A DNA stretch of 64,000 nt from JAUZOB01 sp963692465 (GCA_963692465.1 OY829943.1:3491917-3555916), one strand, 5' to 3'. Shown: positions 1-9,397, counted from the stretch's first letter. A program made the numbers and translations. Notes: a model not told the origin generated them from the letters alone.

Positions 1-14
1 GTTTAGTATTTTAT

Positions 15-48
15 AAAAGACCGGAATAACCCTAAGGTCATTCCGGTC
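15..48 (-). terminator. Terminator of the first susCD operon
   Basis: Read on the minus strand, a 12-bp stem (GACCGGAATGAC paired with GTTATTCCGGTC, one G-U pair) with a 6-base loop is followed by TTTT. It lies just after the stop codon of the lipoprotein gene and fits intrinsic termination of the susC-susD-lipoprotein operon. Confidence 0.8.
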
Positions 49-80
49 CGCTTTTAAAATTTGTGATAAAGATACAGAAA

Positions 81-929
81 TTATTCTTTCTGTACTTTTA
101 AACTAACGAGTAAATCACCGGTGGGACTGGTCATCGAAATAACGTTTAATAATCCTTTCTTTCCGCTTTTCGTTTGAAACAAAACAACATCCCCCGCTCC
201 AATCGGAACAAGATTTAAGGTTACGGACATTGCTTTGAACGCATCATCACTTTTAAACCCGTCAAAATCAGTCGAAGAGAATAAGGTTTTTGCAAACCGG
301 GTTCCGGTGTCCTTAAACCGGGTACCATCCAAATCATAGTTAGCCAGTTCGCCAAAATCAAAGAACATATCAACAACAGCAACAACGGCGGGATCGCTTA
401 ACGATGCCGATCCGTGAGGAGTACCGGTATCCGCGTCCAATGCGCTGTAATACCCGCTATCTGCCCCACCTAAATAGAATTTCAAATAAGATTCAATATT
501 ACTTTGCCGAATCTTAATGGTATAATTTACCGAAACTGTTTTGCCATTCTTATCCGTAAGCTGAATTCGAAGATTCGTGGTCGTTTTTATGTTCTGAATC
601 GTAAAATTAAACGAATAGTTTGTAACGGTATCAGCGATCTGATCATAAGCGGCTGTTCCTGCATAAATGCCGAATCCGGCTATTTCGACATCGGCTGTTC
701 CATTATTCCACGGGAAGCTCTTAAAGATCTGTATTTTATCTATTTTACCCAAAGCCTGTGCAACGCCGGATATTGTGCAACTCTCTCCTGAGAACACAGA
801 ATCTGTTGCCGTCGTGTTATTTAGTTTCAATGACAGTGGGAGATCTTTATGATCATTGTTGTCGCAGCTGCTTATCAAACCCATAAGCACAATCCCTGCG
901 AGTATAAAAAGTATATTTATTTTTTTCAT
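81..929 (-). CDS. Surface lipoprotein of a SusCD operon
   Basis: This encodes a 282-residue predicted lipoprotein. Lysines at the N-terminus, a hydrophobic core and a lipobox ending at Cys22 (LISSC) indicate export and lipidation; the acidic DNNDHKD stretch after the cysteine resembles the export signal for surface display known in Bacteroidota. I recognise no domain. The first half, about residues 40-145, looks like a beta-rich Ig-like module and the rest is also polar and beta-rich. It is the last gene of a susC-susD-lipoprotein operon, 44 bp after susD, a position usually filled by a SusE/F-like surface glycan-binding protein. That role is inferred from position only. Its 3' end is closed by a strong terminator. 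Confidence 0.8.
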   Translation of the reverse strand: MKKINILFILAGIVLMGLISSCDNNDHKDLPLSLKLNNTTATDSVFSGESCTISGVAQALGKIDKIQIFKSFPWNNGTADVEIAGFGIYAGTAAYDQIADTVTNYSFNFTIQNIKTTTNLRIQLTDKNGKTVSVNYTIKIRQSNIESYLKFYLGGADSGYYSALDADTGTPHGSASLSDPAVVAVVDMFFDFGELANYDLDGTRFKDTGTRFAKTLFSSTDFDGFKSDDAFKAMSVTLNLVPIGAGDVVLFQTKSGKKGLLNVISMTSPTGDLLVSLKVQKE

Positions 930-973
930 AAACCAGATTTTAAAAAATTATAACTCCAGTATTCAATGATTAA

Positions 974-2728
974 TTACCAACCCGGATTTTGCCATTGTTT
1001 TCCACCATTACCCAGGATGGATGCCTCATCGACAGGAATCGGGAACATCAGGAATTTCGAATCCCACGAATGACGCTGTCCGATTACAAAACGGGCGTAA
1101 TTGAACGTCTTATCCGTGTTCTTCGTGATGCGCATTCCGGTAACCAGTTTGTCCGTCTTGTCCAGAATTTTCCAACGACGAACATTCCAGAAACGCTGTT
1201 CTTCCAATGCAAATTCCGTTGTCCACTCTTTCTGGATATAAGCCCGCATTTCCTCTTTACTGGTAATGCCCGCTTTAACGTTCGGCATATTCACCCGACT
1301 TCTGATTGCATTAAGTGCATCATAAACAGCTTGATCAGGACCATTTACTTCATTCTCTGCTTCAGCTAAAATCAGATAAATCTCAGCCAGACGCATCTTT
1401 TTCCAACTTCCGCTATTCGCCGTATTCAATGGGAGATTCTCACTGATGAATTTTTTGTTGTAATACCCGGTAAATGAGTACTGCCGACTGGTTGTTCTGA
1501 TCTCATCTTTTCCTCCGACGTAAGCCTGTACCGTCACATCCGGACCAGGACAATAAGCCCCGTTATACAGAACCGTTGCATAGAACCGGGGATCACGCCC
1601 CACATATGGATTCAGCGGATCGTAACCCGAACCGGTCACATAATTCGGCTGCAAATGATTATCATCCGAATAACGATTTGCCGGGTCGATAACCGGTAAA
1701 CCCGTGCTTTTCATATCAAACGCATCAACTAACTCCTGGGTAGGACAAGATCCGGCTTTAAACTCATCCGAACGGGACGGGAAATCATTAACCGTATTAA
1801 ACCAACCACCATATAATCCGGCATCGTTTTTCATCTCCATAATCGTTTCCCGGTCACGGGGATCCGAATTCAAGTCAGACCATGCGAGAAAATAGTTATC
1901 AAACGAAGCATCGCCTAAAGCCGCAGAATAGAAAAGCTTGTAACCATTAGCCGTCAATTGAGCCAGCGCATCCTTGGCATAGTCCCGTGCTTTTACCCAG
2001 CGAGCCGGATCATTGGTAGGATTCCAGAGCGGACTGGCAGCATAAAGCTGGGCCTGACATTTTAACGTAATCGCCATTGCTTTGGTAAACCTTCCCCTAT
2101 CTGCATCATTCGTTAACCTCCATGGAAGTTGAGAAACACTAAGAACCTGATCAACATCCTGCGTAATAAAATCAGCTACATCCTGAAAACCCGGACGAGT
2201 TAACTTACTAAAATCAGTATCCATCGTAAAAGACTCCCGGGTTAAAGGCTGCGGACCATATTTCCGGCATAACTCGAAATAATAAAAATCACGCAATACC
2301 GTAGCTTCCGCTTTAAAACGAGGCTTGTCAACCTCTCGCAATGCTGCTTTATCTGCATTCTGTAAAAAGACATTACACTGCCTGATTCCGGCCCAGTAGC
2401 TCGAATACATCGAATCCCAACCGGCCGTAGGGTCACTGCTTGGTGTCAGACCGCCATTATACCATGATGTTGCCATCAAGCCTTCCGTATAATCCGAATC
2501 CCAATAAGTATCACTCAATCCGTCAAGCATTGCATAAAAGAAATAATGAACGCCATAGGACAGTTGATGCCCGTAACAGGAATTCAGATAAGCCTCTGAT
2601 TTCTTCTGATCACCCCAGACGTCTTTCATTGAGATACGGCCATCGGGGGTAATATTCAGATCATTGGCACAACCCGCAGCCATTAGGAAAGAGGCTGTTG
2701 CAAGAATATAATAGATAACTTTTTTCAT
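974..2728 (-). CDS. RagB/SusD family nutrient uptake lipoprotein
   Basis: SusD-type outer-membrane lipoproteins cap the SusC barrel and bind the nutrient, usually a glycan. The 584-residue protein has a lipobox ending in Cys20 (MAAGC), the helical TPR-like body typical of the family, a conserved segment near residues 455-525 (RLAEIYLILAEAENEVNG, then an EEQRFWNVRRWK helix), and the hallmark C-terminal WQNPGW. Length is normal for the family. It starts 11 bp after the susC stop, so the two are surely cotranscribed and form one importer. No neighbouring enzyme reveals the substrate. The ATG gives the intact signal peptide and is the only plausible start. Confidence 0.95.
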   Translation of the reverse strand: MKKVIYYILATASFLMAAGCANDLNITPDGRISMKDVWGDQKKSEAYLNSCYGHQLSYGVHYFFYAMLDGLSDTYWDSDYTEGLMATSWYNGGLTPSSDPTAGWDSMYSSYWAGIRQCNVFLQNADKAALREVDKPRFKAEATVLRDFYYFELCRKYGPQPLTRESFTMDTDFSKLTRPGFQDVADFITQDVDQVLSVSQLPWRLTNDADRGRFTKAMAITLKCQAQLYAASPLWNPTNDPARWVKARDYAKDALAQLTANGYKLFYSAALGDASFDNYFLAWSDLNSDPRDRETIMEMKNDAGLYGGWFNTVNDFPSRSDEFKAGSCPTQELVDAFDMKSTGLPVIDPANRYSDDNHLQPNYVTGSGYDPLNPYVGRDPRFYATVLYNGAYCPGPDVTVQAYVGGKDEIRTTSRQYSFTGYYNKKFISENLPLNTANSGSWKKMRLAEIYLILAEAENEVNGPDQAVYDALNAIRSRVNMPNVKAGITSKEEMRAYIQKEWTTEFALEEQRFWNVRRWKILDKTDKLVTGMRITKNTDKTFNYARFVIGQRHSWDSKFLMFPIPVDEASILGNGGKQWQNPGW

Positions 2729-2739
2729 CGTCCAGAAAT

Positions 2740-5700
2740 TTAAAAATTAACATTAACGCCGCAATTGAATACCCGGGTCATTGGGTAAGAAGTATTACTG
2801 GTGACCTCCGGATCGAAGTTGTTACTGATCATGTGATCACGGGTAAACAGGTTCAACCCATTAACATAGATCCTTATTTTCGGAGATTTGATCTTTTCCG
2901 ACCATCTGGCAGGTAACGTATAGCCCAGTTCTACATTTTTCAGTCGCCAGAAAGCGCAGTTCTGATAGAAGAAATCATTCTGACATTCGCTTGCAGAATG
3001 AGAAGTACTCAATGCCGGGAAAGTTATTTTTGCCCCGCTAGCGGCCCTTTCAGGAGTCCATGCTGTTTTATCATTACTGAAATAAACACCATTACTACCA
3101 GCACTTTCCCAGACCCCCTGGTCCTGATAATACTTAGATACGCGATCAACACCCTGAATTAGAAAGGATAGATCAATGCTCTTGTAGTCAAAACTAAAAG
3201 AAGCGCCGTAAGTGTATTCCGGAACGTCTGTATATTTCAACGGAGCTTTATCCGCATCACTAATAATACCGTCATGGTTCAGGTCTTTGTACTTAAAATC
3301 ACCGGGACGGGGAGCTCTGCCCGAATACTTCAAGCCTGAAGCGTCTATTTCTGCCTGACTTTTCCAGTATCCGTCTGTCTCATACCCGAAGCGTGTCCAC
3401 CATCCTGAATTTTCAATCGAATAACCCGTTTGCCGGTAACGATAAGCGTAGGTATCCGGTAATTCCGGTTCATCGGCATAGAGAACTTTATTCTTTGCAA
3501 AGTTGAAATTCAGATTAGCCAGCATTGAAAAGTCCTGAGTGAAATTATGATGATAATTCAGTTCCAGTTCATAGCCATGATTTTTAACCCGGCCCATATT
3601 GAGGGGAGGCAACCCCGACATACCCAATAAGCTGGGAACCATGCCCCGGTTGATCAATACATTATTCCGTTTCTCATTAAATAGATCAACCGATAGTTTC
3701 CAATCATCAACCAACCCGATTTCTGCACCCAGGTTAATCTTTTTGGCCACTTCCCATTTCAGATTCTCATTTCCCACATAGATTTCATTGACCGACTGAC
3801 CGCTTCCGAAAGCGCCGGAATATCCGCCATCCATTTTTATCTCGTCAAGATAAAGGAACCGCTTTCCTCCCAGTTGATCATTTCCAACCTCACCCCACGA
3901 AGCTCTTAATTTCAGATAAGTCAATATTTTATTGCCTTTCAGAAAATCCTCGTTCGATGCAATCCAACTTCCCGAGAATGCAGGGAAGAATCCGAACCGG
4001 TGTCCCTTGGCAAATTGCTCCGATCCATTATAGCCAACGTTGAACTCAGCAAAATATTTATGATTATATCCATAGGTTGCACGACCTGATAATCCGATGT
4101 AACGATATGGCAATCGTTCATTCGGTTCAATGCGTTCATCCCGTTGGAAAAGAAGCATCCCCGTCACATCGTGGAGTTTATCAAAAGTCCGGTTATAATT
4201 AACGAACCACTGATAATTGAAATAAGATTCAAAAGTAGTCCCGCTACTTAAAGAGAGCGGAGTGTTTTCACTGGAATCCCGTCTCTTGTAATACACTGAA
4301 TCTTTTCCGTCAGCTCCGGTCGTTACATATTGGAGCCAATTCTGATGGCTCTGAGAGGCATTTAAATCATAAACGGACCGGGTATCGAAAGATGCAACCA
4401 TTTTTGTAGATAACCCTTCGGTAATAAAATTCAGTTTTTGCTCCAGTCCGAAGGAAGCCGTCACGTTACTTCTGGTTTCCTGTTTATATCCCGAACGGTT
4501 AATCATACCATAAGGAGGGTTCCCATCCGCAGTAGTAGCAATACATTGGCCGTCAGGTGTTAGAGGTCCAGCTTGAGTTGGGGGTAACGTCGTTGTATAA
4601 GCCATAATATACAGAGCATCCCATTCCGGTTGATTGGCTTTTTCCAGATAACCGCCAACATTTAAGAAAGATGTTAAAGTCGGATTGATTTTCAAGTCAA
4701 TATTCGACCGGAAATTATACCGATGCAAAAAGGTACTCGGATCATAATCCTTTTGATCTACCTTCCATTGCCCGCCCTGATCCAGATAGCCGGCATTAAC
4801 AAAGTAAGTAGCTCGTTTTCCTCCGCCGCTGATATTCAGATTATAACGCGTTTGAGGAGTATAATCCTTCGATAACATCTTCATCCAGTTATGATCAGGA
4901 TATATAAGCGGTTCGTCTTGTTTTAGATAATGGTTAATCTGCGCTTGGGTAAATTCAGGAGCCAGACCATCATTGGTATCTGCCTGATTACGCAGAGCTG
5001 CGTATTCCCATGAATGGATCATATTCGGCATCCTCGTAAAATTCTGAAAGCCCTGTTCAACCGATAGCGAGATCTGAGGCGTCTCCTCCGTTCCCCGTTT
5101 GGTTGTAACCAGGATAACCCCGTTGGCACCACGCACACCGAATACCGCTGTTGCTGATGCATCTTTCAGAATAGAAACACTTTCCACCTCATTCGGATCA
5201 ATATAAGTCAGATCACGGGGAATTCCATCAACCAGGACAAGAGGCGACTGACCGTTTAAGGTTCCCTGACCACGCAGATAAAGATTCGTAACATCCTTAC
5301 CCGGTTCGCCACTGGTTTGTATTGTTGTCAAACCCGGTAAACGCCCGGCAAGAGTGACGGCCAAATTAGCAGACGGGCTCTGTTTGATCTCCTTGGTTCG
5401 GATTGTAGAAATAGAGCCGGTAACTGTTTCCCGTTTCTGCTGACCGTAGCCCACCACGACGACCTCATTAATGCCATGTGCTTCTTCCTCCAAGGTAACA
5501 TTAATAACACGCTGTTCCTTTAAAGCCAACAATTGTGTTTTCATTCCGACAAAAGAAAACTGAAGCACTTTAGCCGATTTCGGAAGAGTAATCTGATAAT
5601 CACCGTTAACATCGGTAACCGTTCCGGTAGTGGTCCCTTTAATAGAGACCGTAACACCGGGCAGCGGGGAGCCGTCAGTTGCAGTAACCTTCCCTTTTAC

Positions 5701-5958
5701 TACCACTTTCGATTGCTGCGATGCGATGAAACTCCCCAATTCCGGCTCTTTGAGTCCCTGAGTTGTTTTACTTTTTGTAATCTGTTTCTGAAAACCGGAC
5801 GGAAGGATACTTCCGTTGCCGTAACCGGTTCTTGGAGAACCAACAGAAGCCCCTGCAAAGAGCAGAAAAGCAAGGGATAATACCCCCGAAAGCCTCTGCG
5901 TGGTTAAGATTCTTTGACTTCCCCGTAAAAGAAGTCCGTTCTTACGATTTTTTTTCAT
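2740..5958 (-). CDS. SusC/RagA family TonB-linked outer membrane protein
   Basis: This is a 1072-residue TonB-dependent outer-membrane transporter. After a long basic and hydrophobic N-terminal export region there is a CarboxypepD_reg-like domain (about residues 88-160, with GTVTDVNGDYQI and LQFSFVGMKTQ), then the plug with the family signature VESVSILKDASATAVFG near residues 255-275, and a beta-barrel ending in the expected terminal phenylalanine (NCGVNVNF). The CarboxypepD_reg-like domain directly follows the export region and no STN domain is visible, so it should not signal to an ECF anti-sigma factor itself, in agreement with the absence of sigma/anti-sigma genes here. It is first in the susC-susD-lipoprotein operon. 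The substrate is unknown because no catabolic enzyme is linked. Confidence 0.95.
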   Translation of the reverse strand: MKKNRKNGLLLRGSQRILTTQRLSGVLSLAFLLFAGASVGSPRTGYGNGSILPSGFQKQITKSKTTQGLKEPELGSFIASQQSKVVVKGKVTATDGSPLPGVTVSIKGTTTGTVTDVNGDYQITLPKSAKVLQFSFVGMKTQLLALKEQRVINVTLEEEAHGINEVVVVGYGQQKRETVTGSISTIRTKEIKQSPSANLAVTLAGRLPGLTTIQTSGEPGKDVTNLYLRGQGTLNGQSPLVLVDGIPRDLTYIDPNEVESVSILKDASATAVFGVRGANGVILVTTKRGTEETPQISLSVEQGFQNFTRMPNMIHSWEYAALRNQADTNDGLAPEFTQAQINHYLKQDEPLIYPDHNWMKMLSKDYTPQTRYNLNISGGGKRATYFVNAGYLDQGGQWKVDQKDYDPSTFLHRYNFRSNIDLKINPTLTSFLNVGGYLEKANQPEWDALYIMAYTTTLPPTQAGPLTPDGQCIATTADGNPPYGMINRSGYKQETRSNVTASFGLEQKLNFITEGLSTKMVASFDTRSVYDLNASQSHQNWLQYVTTGADGKDSVYYKRRDSSENTPLSLSSGTTFESYFNYQWFVNYNRTFDKLHDVTGMLLFQRDERIEPNERLPYRYIGLSGRATYGYNHKYFAEFNVGYNGSEQFAKGHRFGFFPAFSGSWIASNEDFLKGNKILTYLKLRASWGEVGNDQLGGKRFLYLDEIKMDGGYSGAFGSGQSVNEIYVGNENLKWEVAKKINLGAEIGLVDDWKLSVDLFNEKRNNVLINRGMVPSLLGMSGLPPLNMGRVKNHGYELELNYHHNFTQDFSMLANLNFNFAKNKVLYADEPELPDTYAYRYRQTGYSIENSGWWTRFGYETDGYWKSQAEIDASGLKYSGRAPRPGDFKYKDLNHDGIISDADKAPLKYTDVPEYTYGASFSFDYKSIDLSFLIQGVDRVSKYYQDQGVWESAGSNGVYFSNDKTAWTPERAASGAKITFPALSTSHSASECQNDFFYQNCAFWRLKNVELGYTLPARWSEKIKSPKIRIYVNGLNLFTRDHMISNNFDPEVTSNTSYPMTRVFNCGVNVNF

Positions 5959-6064
5959 AAGTTGCTTTTGAGTTTTTGGTTTTTATAATCGCCTTATTTT
6001 CTGATAAGGCTTTGTAATCCCACTGAAACGGAGTATCCGTAAAATACTCTGCTTCTGACTTAAA

Positions 6065-6100
6065 GCCGACCGGTACCGTGAATACCGGCCGGCGCTTTTT
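6065..6100 (+). terminator. Terminator-like hairpin in the susC leader
   Basis: GCCGACCGGTA pairs with TACCGGCCGGC (one G-U) around a 7-base loop and is followed on the plus strand by CGCTTTTT. The run of T is on the plus strand, although no plus-strand gene lies upstream. It would therefore terminate a short transcript antisense to the susC leader; on the minus strand the tail is only TTTA, which would make a weak attenuator. Either reading is inference. Confidence 0.45.
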
Positions 6101-6392
6101 AAGATCAATCGTTTATACCATAGGCAAACAATTCCCGTAAATTACCATGACGATTCACTGAATCGTTCAGTTCATTGACAGACCCTGTCTTTGACTAAAG
6201 CAGAAAGCCCATAACAGAGCCTGTTCGGTATAATTACTAACGAAGAATGATTCGGAAAGAATCACAAAAGAGAAAGACTAAATATGCAGGGATACGCCCC
6301 TACCCAACTTCACACAATCTATCCCCACATAATCAGTAGGAAGATCAGTTACTAATAATCGAAGAAAGGGAGAACCTTTCCGGAGAGTTAAC

Positions 6393-6476
6393 TCAAAGAG
6401 AGTTAATGAGGACGCTTGGAAAAACGAAACGTACTCCAATGAAAGCAAAGAAATTTAATGCCTTGATAAAAGACAT
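6393..6476 (-). CDS. Possible 27-residue hydrophobic peptide
   Basis: An ATG-initiated ORF of 27 codons starts about 10 bases after the stop of the 59-codon ORF upstream. The peptide is strongly hydrophobic (MSFIKALNFFAFIGVRF and onward) and could span a membrane. It is too short to be sure it is translated. Its position after another small ORF and ahead of susC, all on the minus strand, is the only other support. Confidence 0.2.
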   Translation of the reverse strand: MSFIKALNFFAFIGVRFVFPSVLINSL

Positions 6477-6485
6477 AATTTTCCC

Positions 6486-6665
6486 TCATTCCTTTGTAAC
6501 CGGAATGAAACCGAGAAAAAGACTTCCAATAAAACCTGATTGTTGAGGAATTTTTCCGGTAGAATCTGGGATTTGCTTTGAATTCCCGACCGGAATTTTC
6601 GATGCAGCCCATTGAACAGCTTCTGTTCGGCCTGCTTGCATTGTAGTTAATTGTTTTTCTTTCAT
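6486..6665 (-). CDS. Possible 59-residue small protein upstream of susC
   Basis: An ATG-initiated ORF of 59 codons begins MKEKQLTTMQAGRTEAVQWA and ends GFIPVTKE. The N-terminal half is polar and the C-terminal third is glycine-rich and hydrophobic (SGFIGSLFLGFIPV). The start codon lies inside one arm of a 16-bp perfect inverted repeat, so a hairpin in the mRNA would cover it. I do not recognise a family. A frame-shifted reading of the same stretch gives a 94-codon ORF of less protein-like composition. Coding status is uncertain. Confidence 0.3.
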   Translation of the reverse strand: MKEKQLTTMQAGRTEAVQWAASKIPVGNSKQIPDSTGKIPQQSGFIGSLFLGFIPVTKE

Positions 6666-6722
6666 GGTGTGTTTCGCATAATATCATTAATGAGTGGGCC
6701 GTGTGGTGCGAAACACACCATG
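6663..6722. repeat. 16-bp perfect inverted repeat
   Basis: CATGGTGTGTTTCGCA (6663-6678) and its exact reverse complement (6707-6722) are separated by 28 bases. On the minus strand the repeat ends at the ATG of the 59-codon ORF. It could be a regulator-binding site, an RNA hairpin hiding that start codon, or the end of a lost mobile element. No recombinase gene is adjacent. Confidence 0.75.
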
Positions 6723-6989
6723 ATTACGTATTACATCAAAGTGAAGTTTATGGGACTTGCACCCAATCTCACGACCCGATATCATTAAAAATCACAATTG
6801 GGACGTAATACTATTTATCATGTATGTTTCGCATTACAAATATGCAACATTTTTCAAAACGATATTCAAAAAAGTGATGGTTAGTGCATTATTTTTTATG
6901 TTCCCTGTAAAAAAAATACAGCATTATCTGTTTATACATAAAAGTTGCTACTTTAGACGCTCAAATAGGTTCATGCTAAATTAGTGCCA

Positions 6990-7553
6990 ATGCTAAAGAC
7001 TTTTATTAAACTCCTTACCGTAGGAGGTATTTTATTACTCATTCAGAGTTGTAATGGGAAAAGCTCAAATAATAATTCAGGAGAAACAAGTTCAGCTGAC
7101 GCTTTAGCAGCGGCTGATACCACCATCGGAGCTCCGGGGAGCCAGCCACAGCCACAACCACAGCAGTTATCTCCTGCTGAATGGTTAAATCAATATAATG
7201 CAGCTTGGGCTGCGATACAGAACCAGGTTCCTCAGGTTTCATGCGATCCCTACCAAGACACGAACAGTTTCATTGCGAAATGTACAGAACGAGACCAGAT
7301 AGTTAAAAAGCTGTTCCAACAGCAATATCCTGAGCTTTTTGCTTATGTGAATATACCTGTATATAAAGCGATACTGGCTCAGCAAGGGCAAGCTTTATTA
7401 AATAGGTTTCTCCAGCAAAATGAAGAAGAGAACCAACAGCTACAAGATGATCTTGACCGTCAGGTTCAGCGGAATGACCGGGATTTAGAGCGTTATAAGG
7501 AAGAATTAGAACTTTTCTCTAAGAACTACAAAGCTCCGGAATATGTACCTTAA
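6990..7553 (+). CDS. Gln/Asn-rich lipoprotein of unknown function
   Basis: Starting at the ATG at 6990 (a GTG six bases upstream is less likely), this encodes 187 residues with a clear lipoprotein signal, hydrophobic segment TVGGILLLIQS and lipid-attachment Cys21. It continues with a Ser/Asn-rich linker, a Pro/Gln repeat (QPQPQPQQ), a middle part with two cysteines, and a charged C-terminal helix rich in Gln, Glu and Arg (about 135-180) that is probably a coiled coil. I do not recognise the family. It stands alone: upstream lies the long leader of the divergent susC operon, and the IS21 element begins about 33 bp after its stop, so any downstream partner may have been separated by the insertion. 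Confidence 0.75.
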   Translation: MLKTFIKLLTVGGILLLIQSCNGKSSNNNSGETSSADALAAADTTIGAPGSQPQPQPQQLSPAEWLNQYNAAWAAIQNQVPQVSCDPYQDTNSFIAKCTERDQIVKKLFQQQYPELFAYVNIPVYKAILAQQGQALLNRFLQQNEEENQQLQDDLDRQVQRNDRDLERYKEELELFSKNYKAPEYVP

Positions 7554-7604
7554 CAGATTGTATGGAAGATATAAACCCTTCCTCGGTGAGTGAATATTCC
7601 GGTC

Positions 7605-7747
7605 AAGCGGCGCCACCCCTACCGGATGAAGCGGCGCCAGGAGTTCCGATCGAAGCGGCGCCACTTAACAGGGTTGTTTATTTAGGGATATTTTAGAAAA
7701 GCAAGCGTCAGAAACAAGACCTGACAATCCGGCACAAGCGGCGCCAC
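7605..7747 (+). repeat. IS21 left-end transposase-binding repeats
   Basis: Four direct copies of the 12-mer AAGCGGCGCCAC (one ends in G) start at 7605, 7629, 7653 and 7736. The first three are spaced exactly 24 bp apart. Such repeats at IS21 ends are bound by IstA. Confidence 0.8.
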
Positions 7748-7811
7748 CCCAAAAGACAAAACAGGGAAGATTTGTAACAATAACCAGGTATCTTTTGAAC
7801 AAAAAGATGCG

Positions 7812-9377
7812 ATGGCTTATATTCCTATTACTATGTTACAGATCAGACACATATTGCAATTACTTGAAAAAGGAGAATCAAAGCGGTCAATCGCTCAGAT
7901 ACTTCATTCCGGACGACATACGATAGATAAATATATTGATCGTATCAACCAGTCAGATAAGGGACTTTCAGAGTTGCTTCAATTACCGGATGCCCAATTA
8001 TTAGTTCGGATGTATCCTCTCCGAAACGAATCCAAAAGAGATCCGAGGCAACAGTATCTTCTAGATAAACTTCCCGGATATCAAAAGGAATTAAACCGGA
8101 TCGGTGTAACCAAACGGTTATTATGGGAAGAGTATCGTAAAGAAGAACCAGATGGTTATGGTTACTCTCAGTTTTGCGAACACTTAACTGATTATCAAAA
8201 GAAAAACGGAGCGACCATGCATTTTGAACACCTGCCCGGAGACATCATCCAAATTGATTTTGCGGGGAAGAAAATGAGTTACATTGATTGTATCACCGGA
8301 GAGATCGTCCAATGTCCGATATTAATCTGTGTTCTTCCCTATAGTGGCTATACCTACATTGAAGCCCTGCCATCAGCCACACAGGAGTTTATGTTCGCTG
8401 CCCTGGGGCGTTGCCTGAGTTATTTGGGCGGAGTTCCTAAGAATGCCTTGAGCGACAACATGAAACAATACGTTTCAAAGAGTAATCGCTACGAACCTTC
8501 ATTTACAACAGTATGTGAGCAGTGGGCGGTTCATTACAACATGAATCTGACGGCAGCCAGAGTGTTTCATCCCAAAGATAAGCCTTCGGTCGAGAGCACG
8601 GTGAACGTGGCTTATATGCGGATCTATGCACCCCTACGGAATGAATCGTTTCATAGTTTGGCAGAGCTAAATGCCCACATCATGGATCGTTGTGACGCTC
8701 ATAACCACATGCTCATGCAAAACCGGACATACAGCCGCTATGATCGATTTATCGAAAAGGAAAAGCCTCTTCTTTATGAACTACCCTCCGAACCCTTTGT
8801 AGTTAAACACACTACCAAAGCAAAAGTACAGAAGAATTACCATGTTATATTGGGTGAAGACTGGCATCAGTACAGTGTTCCCTACCAGTATATTGGCAAA
8901 CGGGTTGTTCTTGTTTATGATTATGAAGAAGTAGAGATTTACCTGGGACAACAGCGAATAGCCATCCACAAACGACATCACGGCAAATACGGATATACTA
9001 CATTGAAGGAACATATGCCAGAATCCCACCGGAGATATGATGAAACGCAGGGATGGGACTCAGACTATTTTTTAAACCGGGCACAGCAGATCGGTGAAAA
9101 CTCCCGTGAGATCTTTACCCGTATGCTTGCCTCCAAAACCTTTGCAGAACAGACCTATCGGTCCTGTATCGGGTTATTGCGCATTGCTGATCTGTATGGT
9201 AAAGAACGCTTCGAGAATGCCTGTAAGCGGGCATTGCCATCTCCACGAATAAGTTACCGGATGATAGAAAATATATTAATCAACAATCTGGATAAGCAGC
9301 AGGATGAAAATCAATCAGCGTTGTTGTCTCCGATTCCGGATCATGAAAACATACGAGGTTGTCAAGCTTATCATTAA
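7812..9377 (+). CDS. istA: IS21-family transposase IstA
   Basis: The 521-residue protein is the DDE transposase of the IS21 element. An N-terminal helix-turn-helix (about 10-45, RSIAQILHSGRHTIDKYI) is followed by an rve-type catalytic core with acidic residues in IQIDFAGKKM, LSDNMKQY and KPSVESTV, the expected D-D-E order, and a C-terminal domain. Length is normal for IstA. It starts about 60 bp after the fourth left-end repeat and is followed after 20 bp by istB, the usual order. It acts with the IstB ATPase in cut-and-paste transposition via joined ends. No frameshift or stop is seen. Confidence 0.95.
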   Translation: MAYIPITMLQIRHILQLLEKGESKRSIAQILHSGRHTIDKYIDRINQSDKGLSELLQLPDAQLLVRMYPLRNESKRDPRQQYLLDKLPGYQKELNRIGVTKRLLWEEYRKEEPDGYGYSQFCEHLTDYQKKNGATMHFEHLPGDIIQIDFAGKKMSYIDCITGEIVQCPILICVLPYSGYTYIEALPSATQEFMFAALGRCLSYLGGVPKNALSDNMKQYVSKSNRYEPSFTTVCEQWAVHYNMNLTAARVFHPKDKPSVESTVNVAYMRIYAPLRNESFHSLAELNAHIMDRCDAHNHMLMQNRTYSRYDRFIEKEKPLLYELPSEPFVVKHTTKAKVQKNYHVILGEDWHQYSVPYQYIGKRVVLVYDYEEVEIYLGQQRIAIHKRHHGKYGYTTLKEHMPESHRRYDETQGWDSDYFLNRAQQIGENSREIFTRMLASKTFAEQTYRSCIGLLRIADLYGKERFENACKRALPSPRISYRMIENILINNLDKQQDENQSALLSPIPDHENIRGCQAYH

Positions 9378-9397
9378 CCCTTTAAAAAACAATAAGA

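Larger units (their letters stand above)
5959..6989. other. Long intergenic leader region between divergent operons
   Basis: This 1-kb interval separates the minus-strand susC operon from a plus-strand lipoprotein gene. It holds a G+C-rich hairpin (6065-6100), two small minus-strand ORFs (6393-6476, 27 residues and hydrophobic; 6486-6665, 59 residues), and a 16-bp perfect inverted repeat (6663-6722). Around 6740-6780 the sequence has the look of a structured RNA (TGGGACTTGCACCCAATC) but I could not assign it to a tRNA or intron. I see no clear TAnnTTTG promoter for susC. Confidence 0.5.

Noticed and set aside
6403..6687. 94-codon minus-strand ORF
   Set aside because: Another frame over the same DNA gives a more protein-like 59-residue ORF; the 94-codon translation is rich in Arg, Ser, Asn and His without pattern.
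6740..6780. tRNA or group II intron fragment (TGGGACTTGCACCCAATC)
   Set aside because: Resembles a T-arm or intron element, but no cloverleaf, no reverse transcriptase and no further intron domains were seen.
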